Part shown: positions 11,160 to 18,990 of the stretch, in pieces
How the letters are laid out: each line of letters opens with the position of its first letter
Numbering within the stretch: position 1 is the stretch's first letter
Assembly (NCBI GenBank): GCA_903772945.1
Contig: CAICTM010001811.1
Span: 1-22,298 of the forward strand
Source of the DNA: Seminavis robusta
Taxonomy: Eukaryota > Bacillariophyta > Bacillariophyceae > Naviculales > Naviculaceae
DNA length: 22,298 nucleotides
Direction of reading: 5' to 3'
Translations under genes and position numbers: made by a program
The notes under the pieces: generated by a model
The model's input: the letters and a program-made list of their open reading frames with translations, nothing else
The model's database searches: none
Told to the model about the DNA's origin: nothing

Positions 11160-11171
11160 GTGCTTAGCTAG
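9357..11171 (-). CDS. Penelope-like RT / GIY-YIG endonuclease, N-terminally truncated
   Basis: Coordinates give the whole open frame (604 residues) from the upstream TAG; the true start codon is lost. Numbered from 11171, residues 8-24 read TIVPANNYASAFPKIGY. RT motif A is SIDAEAYYPSV (Asp69), motif B is the KGLTIGGYESAWLSDL block (about 135-150), and motif C is YRDD (172-175). After a linker with a coiled-coil-like basic stretch (about 330-365), a Cys-rich lead-in (CNC...CRFDDRC) precedes the endonuclease: AIY (456-458), CxxC (459, 462), YVG (469-471), RTYQHF with His484, and ARHF with His504. Cysteines between the GIY-like and YIG-like motifs plus two later histidines are the CCHH pattern of endonuclease-bearing Penelope elements. 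A CSLCNRERLKI motif near 550-560 may supply the catalytic Glu. The product would copy its RNA at a nick made by its own endonuclease. This copy lacks the RT N-terminus and a start codon, so it is probably inactive. Confidence 0.85.
   Translation of the reverse strand, partial: LAKHKLSTIVPANNYASAFPKIGYLGIKRILDDNKIDYIDKTIIQASDLKGQVEKLGVNTSNSTIVSIDAEAYYPSVRFKLVHKAVKYFAKNLDAECQRRLNDCLDMIKFGMNSTLLTFKDKYYEYDGDMDPEEKGLTIGGYESAWLSDLVGAYILENTKDHFEETSYYGLYRDDGFAIFKGTWTYEMIVEWRANFQAKVNSLAEGDYLVFTCSIWLDQTKRQLPKDQSDPKVTVESGKAFPYLDMELFWSDQEELHFRVHHKPNQQLKYLNRGTTHTNACLKNIPLGVFQRLAKLTTVTNKNANQTLNEIYPLHIEALKKAGLVPDQIPTLQEEIQRYSQRQEDKANEADRDAKQRKRNRNRSLFFCIRHSNAWTTPIHKVINGLKKSHGLEWIRTSMSYHRFTNLREMFMGDLSRKLTKDVMSTEFQNETCNCKPGNKKDGQCRFDDRCRNKLAIYCIKCINSGKEYVGATQRNVKERTYQHFTDVMRLLYGKRKSDSYARHFANEFQNFAPPSPFRLNGNIQRNSIEISILWQGNPISTVKTFGTRHCSLCNRERLKILKRFRESPENLINSCNEIYGACRHKPRFHKYHKSPSTDDSQGG
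11160..11171. repeat. Candidate target-site duplication, right copy (Penelope-like element)
   Basis: GTGCTTAGCTAG, identical to 9224-9235. It starts immediately upstream (minus-strand sense) of the last element codon that still matches the family, where the reading frame runs into TAGCTAG repeats and a stop. Confidence 0.65.
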
Positions 11172-11310
11172 CTAGAAGAAGATCCCCCCTAGCTAGAAGC
11201 AGATTCCCATAGCAAGCTAGAAGCAGATACCCCTAGCTAGCTAGAATCCTTGTTATATAGCGTTCGCTGGCATTAGAGTTTTTCCTGGTAGAAGCAGATC
11301 CCCCTACTAG
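11172..11310. repeat. Right part of the TAGAAGCAGATACC / TAGCTAG repeat cluster
   Basis: Four variants of the core sit at 11173-11186 (TAGAAGAAGATCCC), 11194-11207, 11218-11231 and 11289-11302, each followed by a C run and mostly separated by TAGCTAG words. With the two left copies this makes six related units in a little over 200 bp of pre-insertion sequence. Spacing is uneven, so it is a clustered dispersed repeat, not a clean tandem array. Confidence 0.75.
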
Positions 11311-11536
11311 GATGCATGTAAATAGCTTTAGCTGGTTTTTAAAGCGCCATCCTAGCTCTAGGATACTTATTTATTTTTTGCTGACTTATTTGTATTCTAA
11401 CCCTACCCTTATACCTGCAGGGACCACCGTAGCAGGAAAAACAATTAAAGGGGTTGAGGGCTCTGGCAGCAAGACTGCCGAGGTTGACTTCAGTACATAG
11501 TTAGTTCTTTTACCTATAGAAATATGTAACATAGAA
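11311..11536. other. 3' flank of LRR gene B
   Basis: No gene is seen. The part next to the stop codon of gene B (about 11490-11535: AGTACATAGTTAGTTCTTTT, then a GCCTAT-like word and a GTAACATAG-like word) resembles the 3' flank of gene A (about 1360-1412). The duplication that made A and B therefore extended past the coding region. Confidence 0.5.
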
Positions 11537-14500
11537 TTACAGAGCTGTAGAATTGATCGCATCAAAAGATCCATCTGCTCCGACCAAAACGTCAACGGTG
11601 ATTTCAGAAAAATCCTCTGCGCCTACCAAAGAATACAACACTGTTTGGTTGGTGGCTGTCACAGTGATCCAGCCAGAGGGTATGCCATCGCCAAAAATGT
11701 CTGACACAATCAATCTGTAGGCTGTGCCCGAATTGACCAGGAAGAGAGAGGAGTAAAGATAATATCCAATGCCCAGTGGACCACCCGATTCCAGTGTGTC
11801 CCAAATACCAGTCACATTCGTTTCCTTCTGCCAAATCCATGATGTTTCCTCCGGATATTCATCAGTTTGGATATTCAGCATGACATCAGCACCACTGGTT
11901 GGAAACAACCCAGGCCACTCAACCGGAGCTTCTGTGAGACCAGCACAGGTGGAAACAGGGGGAGTTTCATTTAGGGAACAATTGCACCCCAGCAAAGAAC
12001 ACAGATGGTCTGGAACAGTTCCCGAGAACTGGTTCCCATACAGCCTCAATTCTATAGATGCATTCAGTTGGCTGGGCAGTGTTCCTGCCAGGCTGTTGTT
12101 GTGAAGAGCAAGGGATGTCAAAGCTGTCATCATGCCAATTTCAGTCGGGATTGTTCCGGTGAACTGATTGTCAAATAGGGAAAGCCGACTCAGTGAGGTC
12201 AGGAGCCCTAGCTCAGAAGGCAGTGGACCTGTGAACCGACTCTCAGAAAGGTCAATCCATAATAATGACACCATGAGCCCAAGCTCCGAAGGGACTTGAC
12301 CCGTGAGCTGATTCTGATCGCACTCTAACCAAGTCAATGCAGTCAGCATTCCCAGCTCAGAAGGAATGGGACCCAACAACCTATTTTCAGCAAGCCAAAG
12401 AAAGTCCAATGAGGTCAAAAGACCAAGTTCGGATGGGATTTGACCGGTGAGCTGATGTTGATTCAATGATAAAGAAGTCAAAGAAGTTAGCTTCCCGAGC
12501 TCAAATGGAATCGGACCAGTGAACTGATTATCACTAAATAGTAGCCCTTCCAATGAGGTCAGAAGCCCAAGCTCAGAAGGAATTGGGCCGGTCATCAGAC
12601 TGGCTGTCAGGAAAACTGTTTTCAGTAATGTCAGAAGCCCAAGCTCTGAAGGCAGTTCACCGGTGAACTGATTGGTACCGGTAGATAGGAAAAGGGTTTC
12701 CAATGAGCGTAGGAGCCCAAGCTCAGAAGGCAACTGACCGGTCAACTCATTCTCTGGTAAAGAAAGCCGGGCCAAGGAAGTCAATAGTCCAATCTCAGAG
12801 GGAATTTGGCCTGACAACTGATTTAATCCCAAGAAAAGTCCAGACAATGAACTCATTAGTGAAATCTCAGAGGGAATTTTGCCAGTGAACTCATTTCCTG
12901 ACAAGTTCAACGTTGTCAATCCAGTCATCTCGTGAAGAAGTTTTGTTGGCAACAGAGATGAAATTGACATAGAAATGTCAGTAACTTGCAATCTAATCTT
13001 GGCCAATGCAGTCAAGAGGGTAATCTCGGGTGGAATAAATGGTGAGAGACCAGCACCATGAAGCCGCAGGTGTTCAAGATGAAGAGAGGTGTACTCTCCT
13101 CTATCATTGCAGGACAAAATTGGATATGGTGCTTGATTGTATTTTCCAAGAGCGAAATATCCAAACCCACTGGAGAACCAGTCGCACTCTTCGACAGTAT
13201 CATCCATCCATCCAAAATCCTTTATCAATGGATTCCAGTTCTCTCCCTGAAACGCATAGAAAAAAGTTGCGAGAGCAAACAGCTGTGTCTTTCTCCATTC
13301 TGGAAGAAAGGTAATGTTTTGGTGATTGGCTAGCCACCACCATGCTTTCCACTGAGGCGTCTCACTTCCACTGTTGATGCTGGCCAAAGTATATTCGGGT
13401 AGTCTATCCAACAGCAAGTCCAGAGAACCAGTGGGAGCTATGGACGGGACCTCAGAGGGTTGCATGGAGCCATGAACTGTTGGAGCCTCCGTTGACTCAA
13501 GGACAACCACTTTTGGCTCCTTGTTCTTTTGGGTTCCCACCACAAAGCCCACAATAATGGCAACAACCAGCAACAACCAAAGAACTGCTGCCAAGAAATT
13601 TCTCTGTTGCTGTTTCTTCTGTAGTGTGCGGTGCTGGGCAGCTTCCAGATCAACTGGATTGGCATGCATCAATTCGGCCGTATCATCCTCTACAGCATTA
13701 GCTTGTACCAAACCTTCGTTTGTCGATATCTGTCCTGCCGTACCAACACGGAGATCTCCTGGACCACTATCAGTGCCCGAATTATGAGCACCAAGAAGGC
13801 CATAGTTTAAGTTGGGGTTTCGTTGCAACCGTCCTCCTGGTGCACCCAGGAACGCACCTGGCTGAGATTGCGGATTCACAAGGTTTGTTCGGTACAAGCC
13901 AGGTTCTGGGACAGGCTCTACTGCTGCTGTGTGGGTGTCTGTCATGTTTCCTGGTCCGCTATCTTGATCTTGTTCTTCCGGCACACGAGTAGCATTTTGT
14001 GCGTCAGATGGAACACGATTAGCTTTTCCCTCCACTTCGGCAGCTTCATTGACTTTTGCATTGAGGCGTTCGGCAACTGCCAAACTGGCCTGCCCTGCCA
14101 CAATTTCCATGATTTCTTCTTCTCTAGACTCACTTGTGTCTTGACTGAGATCTTGTTTTGCGACTCCCAAACTGGTGCGACCAACCGTGATATTTAATCC
14201 ATTTTCTTCTAGATTTGTGTCTTGACTGAGATCTTGTTTTACTTTCAAATCTCTGGTCATGGCAGCTTCTTTATCCTTTTCAAACTGTGCGGCTTCCAAA
14301 GCTGGCCGATCAGTCAGGATATCCAAAACAACAGTGTCCATGTCTTCTTCCTCTCGATCGGCCGGCCTTACGTTGCTTACAGCAGCAGTGGCAGTGCCAT
14401 AGAGTTCCTCCGCTTGGAATTGAGCAGCTTCGGCCTCGGCTCTTTTAATGAGCACATCCCGTAACACGTCGAGTGCCTCTTCTTGTTGGCCATCGTTCCC

Positions 14501-14587
14501 GTCACCACTGCCACTGCCAGGAGATGCCTCCTTCTCCACGTCCTCCTTATTATTCTTACTATCAAGCTCTTCTTTCATGGTGTTCAA
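11537..14587 (-). CDS. LRR gene B: single-pass transmembrane leucine-rich-repeat protein
   Basis: Intact 1016-residue frame and the best candidate for a functional member. Residues 1-320 are acidic and low in complexity, with two copies of an (V)LxDxLxxRxxxEAAQF motif (about 41-57 and 88-102) and a partial duplication around KQDLSQDT (117-124, 144-151). A conserved segment (241-325: SQPGAF...NLNYGLLGAHNSG...EGLVQANAVEDD...LMHANPVDLEA) leads to one hydrophobic helix (about 331-351) and a QKNKEPK stop. Outside, an LRR N-terminal cap-like region (about 432-510; FFYAFQGENW, EECDW, SCN) precedes about 14 plant-type LRRs (LTSLxxLxLxxNQLTGxIPSELG), a cysteine cap (863-881), and a C-terminal domain (about 898-1010) with TDEYPEETSW and VSDIFGDG. 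Several NxT/S sites fit extracellular exposure. No kinase is present, so a co-receptor, adhesion or binding role is inferred. Start: ATG 14587 or ATG 14578 (MKEE, conserved in A). A TATA-like GTATATAC lies at 14603-14610, probably too close to serve. Confidence 0.9.
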   Translation of the reverse strand: MNTMKEELDSKNNKEDVEKEASPGSGSGDGNDGQQEEALDVLRDVLIKRAEAEAAQFQAEELYGTATAAVSNVRPADREEEDMDTVVLDILTDRPALEAAQFEKDKEAAMTRDLKVKQDLSQDTNLEENGLNITVGRTSLGVAKQDLSQDTSESREEEIMEIVAGQASLAVAERLNAKVNEAAEVEGKANRVPSDAQNATRVPEEQDQDSGPGNMTDTHTAAVEPVPEPGLYRTNLVNPQSQPGAFLGAPGGRLQRNPNLNYGLLGAHNSGTDSGPGDLRVGTAGQISTNEGLVQANAVEDDTAELMHANPVDLEAAQHRTLQKKQQQRNFLAAVLWLLLVVAIIVGFVVGTQKNKEPKVVVLESTEAPTVHGSMQPSEVPSIAPTGSLDLLLDRLPEYTLASINSGSETPQWKAWWWLANHQNITFLPEWRKTQLFALATFFYAFQGENWNPLIKDFGWMDDTVEECDWFSSGFGYFALGKYNQAPYPILSCNDRGEYTSLHLEHLRLHGAGLSPFIPPEITLLTALAKIRLQVTDISMSISSLLPTKLLHEMTGLTTLNLSGNEFTGKIPSEISLMSSLSGLFLGLNQLSGQIPSEIGLLTSLARLSLPENELTGQLPSELGLLRSLETLFLSTGTNQFTGELPSELGLLTLLKTVFLTASLMTGPIPSELGLLTSLEGLLFSDNQFTGPIPFELGKLTSLTSLSLNQHQLTGQIPSELGLLTSLDFLWLAENRLLGPIPSELGMLTALTWLECDQNQLTGQVPSELGLMVSLLWIDLSESRFTGPLPSELGLLTSLSRLSLFDNQFTGTIPTEIGMMTALTSLALHNNSLAGTLPSQLNASIELRLYGNQFSGTVPDHLCSLLGCNCSLNETPPVSTCAGLTEAPVEWPGLFPTSGADVMLNIQTDEYPEETSWIWQKETNVTGIWDTLESGGPLGIGYYLYSSLFLVNSGTAYRLIVSDIFGDGIPSGWITVTATNQTVLYSLVGAEDFSEITVDVLVGADGSFDAINSTAL
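14131..14245 (-). repeat. Internal duplication in the N-terminal region of gene B
   Basis: The word encoding KQDLSQDT occurs twice, with the same 25-nt or so nucleotide core (GTCTTGACTGAGATCTTGTT on the + strand) near 14132-14158 and 14218-14244, about 86 bp apart. Only the second unit is followed by SREEEIMEIVAGQASLAVAE; genome paralogue C carries one copy (KQDLSQET). This suggests an in-gene duplication specific to B. Confidence 0.6.
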
Positions 14588-15681
14588 ATTGCCAAATAAT
14601 GAGTATATACTGTACTGTACTATTACTACTAATACCCGCAGACAGGCGAATCAATCGCCGCTCTCGATTCTCGATACTGTATTCTCTCGTCTTCTAAGAA
14701 TTCTTGTTTCTTGGCTTCGTGGCAGGATTTCCATGAAATAAGCAAGTGAAAACCCCCGTTGATGCTGAAAACAGCGAAATGACCGCACCGTGCACTCTGC
14801 CGCTTTTGTAGAAAACCAGCCTTTCAGTGTCTTGTACCTGCCGGCCTGGTCGTGAAACTGAGCTTGTTCGAAGAGGATTTCCTTCAACACATGTGTATGT
14901 TTAGTCACGAATGCAAGGGAGCAATCTAGCTAGCTTTGCAGACTTTGAACTGAGGCCGAAGCTCGGATCGGATGTCAGATGCACGTCGCTATCCGGATAT
15001 ATAGCTATCTATGGAATGCCATACCTGACAGCGTATCGGTAGCACGCATTGTCAACTCGCAGACACTGTCACTCTTCCTTGCTATGGCACGTTGAATATA
15101 GCTGAGTGGAACACAAATGCATGGTATCTCTCTCGTCATTGCACGCTTGTTGGTGAATGGACCTCGTTACCCTTGCAACGAACTTTGCCCTCAATCAGTT
15201 GACCGGTACGTACTAGTAGAACCTTCCCTACCGAACGAGCGAACTCGTGCATGCAGTTATCCTTCGACTCGACTCACTCGTCTCGACTCGTCACTCGTAC
15301 TCGCACCAGACCGATCGAGAGAGTGGACAGAAAATGCCAAGCTCCTACCGTACTCCCAACTGAGTTGGCAGCGATCCGTCCAATAAAGAGAGCAACGAAA
15401 AACCATGGCAATACAGTACATACTACCACGATTGAATCAAACTATGCATATGTCATATCAAAGGTAGCCAACAGCATTGCCTTGCCCTGGCTCGTACGGT
15501 GCGGTGTAGCCACCGTAACGGATTTTGTCTGGCAGCATTGGATGTTTTCCAACTCGACACGTCATGCATTAAAATAACCGTATTACGTGTACTGCAACTT
15601 CTTCATGTATGTATAGTAGTAGAAACACGAAACGTTTGGTGGGCGAACGAAACGCCCAACGATTGACATCTTGTGATGATC
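14588..15681. other. Intergenic region upstream of gene B
   Basis: No gene is supported. The first part should hold the promoter of gene B (a GTATATAC word at 14603-14610 and a TACTGTACTGTACTATTACT stretch just beyond). Short-word repeats occur at 15263-15300 (CGACTCG/CTCGACTCG). A 6-bp dyad TGGGCG/CGCCCA with a 7-base spacer lies at 15640-15658. Open frames here are short and unlike any protein I know. Confidence 0.4.
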
Positions 15682-15695
15682 TTACCTGAAACGAT
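15682..15695. repeat. Target-site duplication, left copy (LINE)
   Basis: TTACCTGAAACGAT, identical to 18318-18331. It brackets a stretch whose content is wholly LINE-like. Confidence 0.8.
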
Positions 15696-16330
15696 TACAT
15701 TCACAAAGTTCTGGAAATCACCACACTCCCAACCAGGACTCATGTTGCACATAACAATGGCATGGGCACAATTCTGCTGTGGCACATCAACCCCAATTCT
15801 TGAAGACACAACCACCACATTCCACCATTTAGAATCCAAATGGATCTCCTCCATGAGAGACTATCTGAAAACAATTGACGCGACCATCAAACTTGCAACC
15901 CATACACTCCCAAGCCCCAACGACAAAATGATACTTCATAATGGATTTGGTACCCAATCTGGAAAATTCAAAAAGACAGCACTCAAGCGAATCAATTACT
16001 GCAGAATGTTTCTCAATGTTACTCTGCTATCGGACATAACAACAGCCTGCGGAACGAAAATCGACAAAGCTATGCACTCAGGAGATCTCAAAAACATTGT
16101 CAGTCAGACAGAGACATTCCAGTTAACCAAGAACGACCAATGCAAAAGCATGGAAAGCATGGAAACAAGCCCTCAACTTACTCTGTAATTGGAGAAACCT
16201 GAACCTCAACAAACCACTTGGAGCCTGGACTGTACCACTAGCAGAACAGAGAAGAATATGGACACATTATTATGATCCAGAATCCAACCACATCTACAAA
16301 AGAACAATGACAACAAATTCAGCAAGCATG
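15696..16330 (+). pseudogene. LINE ORF2 remnant: region between RT core and RNase H
   Basis: The frame ending at 16188 reads AQFCCGTSTPILED, then SKWISSMRDYLKTIDATIKL, then LKRINYCRMFLNVTLLSDIT. This is the style of the connection region of diatom LINE polyproteins (WxxSxRxxL, then a conserved INxCRxYL...LSDI). A frameshift near 16150 moves the sequence to the next frame, where LNKPLGAWTVPLAEQRRIW and YYDPESNHIY follow. No enzymatic motif of the RT core is left. Confidence 0.65.
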
Positions 16331-16432
16331 CACAATTATTCCACAGCTACGATACACACAGAAATGACACAGTAACTCCCTACCTCTATCAGCAACCCCA
16401 GCACCGTTGATGAGCACCAGGATCTATGGTTC

Positions 16433-17075
16433 TTGAAGGATGGAAATCCATACCAGCCTCACAAGAGTCGACACAGCCAACAACAAATTATGGAAGCCAT
16501 TCCACACCTTGAAGAATGGGAGAGAAAAATGCTGGAACAACTTGAGCTTTTAGTCGAGGAGACAGAAACTATGGGAAACCCTCTGCAACGAACATGTATC
16601 ATATCCAGTGACGGCTCATACCCAACCCCAAAGGCTCATTTGCATGGATCATTAGCAAACATGATGGCACACGCTAGCCCGCTGCTGTGGACCAGCCTTC
16701 GGTTACAAAATCAACTCCTACAGAGCAGAAGGATACGGATCCTCTCAGCAATGAGGTTCTTAGACAGCTCCAAAAGATTCATTCACCCAACAAACAAGAG
16801 ATTCTCACCAAGCATGAGCACCTCTGTGACAAACAAAAGCATCGGAGAAGTAGTCACAAGCACACATCATTTCACAAAATATACCCCAACACCACACTGG
16901 GCTCTGAGTGGGACATCATTGCAGAAATCAGACACACAATGTTAGAAGACCTCGACGAAGCATCCAGGCCCTCAATCCATCACATAAAGGGACATCAAGA
17001 CGACAACAAACCCTATGACCAACTCCCGCTGAAACTCAGCTGAATGTAGATGCCGATAAGCTACCGACACATGGC
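16433..17075 (+). pseudogene. LINE RNase H domain remnant, frameshifted
   Basis: Elements of an RNase HI fold occur in order but in three frames: LEEWERKMLEQLELLVEETE and then SSDGSYP (first catalytic Asp) in the frame from 16433; CGPAFGYKINSYRAEGYG (catalytic Glu in RAEGYG) in the frame from 16686; ILSAMRFL back in the first frame; and LEDLDEASRPSIHHIKGHQDD, ending at 17043, in the third. Shortly after, QLNVDADKL gives the last Asp. HxKGHQDD is typical of RNase H in these retroelements. At least four frame changes rule out activity. Confidence 0.75.
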
Positions 17076-17128
17076 TCCAAGCTCACTCGGACACCACTTC
17101 ACCAGAGTTCCCATTTACCCACCAGTGG

Positions 17129-17638
17129 ATGCAAGTTGAACTGAAACAAGGAACAGTCACATTCAATCTCAAAACAAGAGCTGAAATGTGCCAGAACCTA
17201 CCACTGCTCAAACAGAAAATGATGAAAGACTACAACTGGTCAGAAGACACATTCAATGACATTGACTGGACGCACATGGAAGAGCTTTGCGAAGACACGA
17301 TAATCATCGTCCAACAATGGTCAAATAACTCAACAAAGTCCTACCTGTTGGAGCATTCCTTCATAAAACAAACCCCAAAGTATTATGCAGGATGCCCATC
17401 ATGCAACAACCCTTCAGAAACAAGGCACCATCTGATGGAATGCAGCAGCCTGAAAGAATCAAATGGCGCGAGAAATGTACAGTGCAGTCCTAGCATATGT
17501 CCAGAAAAAGGACACCTCTCAAAAATCCAGGGGCTTCTCCTATCAGGCCTCAAAGTATGTTTACATCACCAAAACCCAACAACAATCCAAGAAGATCCTT
17601 CATGGGACACACTGAAACAAGCACAAGATGCCATTTGA
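17129..17638 (+). pseudogene. LINE C-terminal domain with CCHC-type zinc-finger motif
   Basis: A 169-codon open stretch downstream of RNase H. It starts with sequence continuous with the RNase H tail (FNLKTRAEMCQNLPLLKQKM), continues with a conserved-looking DWTHMEELCED segment, and has CPSCNNPSETRHHLMEC, a CxxC...H...C pattern often found at the C-terminus of non-LTR retrotransposon proteins, probably for nucleic-acid binding. After about 17640 the similarity hops frames (WHHLLKGRISKQFSQEQDRY, then KEWWKLWDARNQDRHGHD, then an open frame to 18159). Confidence 0.6.
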
Positions 17639-18159
17639 TGGCATCATCTGTTAAAGGGAGAATCTCTAAACAATTCAGTCAGGAACAAGACCGATATTTG
17701 AACATGAAAAAGACCGCCAACCAAACGCAACAATGGACTCACATGGCTCACTGGACTCATTGACATTATCTATAAAGAATGGTGGAAACTCTGGGATGCG
17801 CAACCAAGACAGACATGGGCACGACAATGAGAACCAAGTCACAAGCAAAGAAAGCACAAGCAATCCGACAACTCATTCAGTTCTACGAAGCATACCAGCA
17901 AGAAGTCCCAACATTTGGAATGGCTATTCCAGATACCACTCGAATCGCGCATGCAACTGAATACACCAGTCATCATTCAATTTTGAACACATGGGAACCT
18001 GTGTTACAAGAGATCACTACACCACAGCCCTGGAAACAGGATAGTCGGACATTCCTACCATCCCTTTTTCCTTACCCCTCCTACCCCCTCAAACTTCTTT
18101 ACCAACCCCAACTCTCTTCAACAAAAGAGCTCGTGATTTGTGGTGAATCATGGCTCTGA

Positions 18160-18317
18160 CCTCAGTGTACAAATCTTAGATAGCTAACAGGCTCGCACCC
18201 TCTCAGGAGGCCAGTGTGGCCGTGAGCAGACTTGACTGTGGGAAATACCCGAGCCCTAGTCGTGGGTAGTCCTCAAGCACATCTCGTCAGAATCCGTTAT
18301 TAGACGTTCAGTTTTTT
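18160..18317 (+). other. LINE 3' untranslated region and T-rich tail
   Basis: No coding sequence. Two short dyads may fold in the RNA: GGCCA-GTG-TGGCC (about 18210-18222) and TACCC...GGGTA (about 18246-18268). The end is a run of eight T instead of poly(A), next to the target-site duplication. Structured 3' ends are used by some LINE reverse transcriptases to recognise their own RNA; that role is inferred here. Confidence 0.4.
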
Positions 18318-18331
18318 TTACCTGAAACGAT
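18318..18331. repeat. Target-site duplication, right copy (LINE)
   Basis: TTACCTGAAACGAT, identical to 15682-15695, directly after the T run. Confidence 0.8.
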
Positions 18332-18990
18332 CAGGACGATGTCGTACGTAGTAACAGTAGACTACCATACCGGTACGGTACGGTAAGGTACCATGGAGTG
18401 TCGAGTCGAGTCGAGTCCCAGCCGTTTGCACTTTTAGCGCTCGAGTGACAGTATACCTTTATTGGCCAACGGCAAACCGTGCCACGACGTCCTCCTCCGC
18501 TTATTATTGCATCGTCGAGTCCAATGCAATGCAATGCAATGCAGCAATAGTTGACTATGTGTCAACCAAAAAACCTTGCGATGATACGGTATTATGGCTC
18601 AGCTCAGTCTCATGATCGAGGTTGCTCCGGGTCGGGTTTGGTATGTGGTGACAATAATATGCATGGTTAGCCTTTTTTGCTCGCGATATTGCACACAATG
18701 GAATAGATATAGTGAGGAACCAAGCACTCTCAAAACACCTGGAATTGGCTGGTTGAATGAATCGAATCGTGCGCCATATTGGCATCAGGTAGGTGAGGTA
18801 TATAAAATCTTGCTATTTTCGCTTTTTAAATTTAAACTGTGGAAGAAAAGATTATTGTTTTACCTTTTCTACCTGAGGGAACACGTAGGTGGTGTTGTTG
18901 AAGCAGCAGGCCTTTTAGCTCCTCTGGCATCCATTCTCCCCCTAACAGCGTACAGTATTATAGTAATACACCAGAAGCATATACCCTGCG
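18332..18990. other. Intergenic region upstream of gene C, with simple repeats
   Basis: No gene is supported; the open frame across 18594-19010 reads as unrelated residues and overlaps the start of gene C. The stretch holds a GGTAC/GTACC palindrome cluster (18366-18392), (TCGAG)3 at 18401-18415 and (CAATG)4 at 18522-18541. The last 100 bp or so should carry the gene C promoter; no clear TATA or initiator element stands out. Confidence 0.4.

Larger units (their letters stand above)
15696..18317 (+). mobile_element. 5'-truncated, decayed LINE (non-LTR retrotransposon) with RNase H
   Basis: About 2.6 kb bounded by a perfect 14-bp direct repeat. Coding remains in order: the region downstream of the RT core (15696-16380), RNase H (about 16590-17075), a C-terminal domain with a CCHC-type finger (about 17129-17640), more C-terminal sequence (about 17640-18110), a 3' UTR, and a T8 tail at 18312-18319 that merges with the repeat. 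The RT catalytic core is absent, so the 5' truncation is deep. Reading-frame changes between the blocks show that it has been decaying for some time, yet the 14-bp duplication is still perfect. Confidence 0.8.

Noticed and set aside
9236..11310. Hammerhead ribozyme as found in terminal repeats of some Penelope-like elements
   Set aside because: I looked for the CTGATGA...GAAA core on both strands in and around the element and found none; the 5' truncation would have removed an upstream copy.
9165..11310. Repeat cluster as a CRISPR array or telomeric repeat
   Set aside because: Units are degenerate, unevenly spaced and without uniform spacers, and the unit does not match TTAGGG-type telomere repeats.
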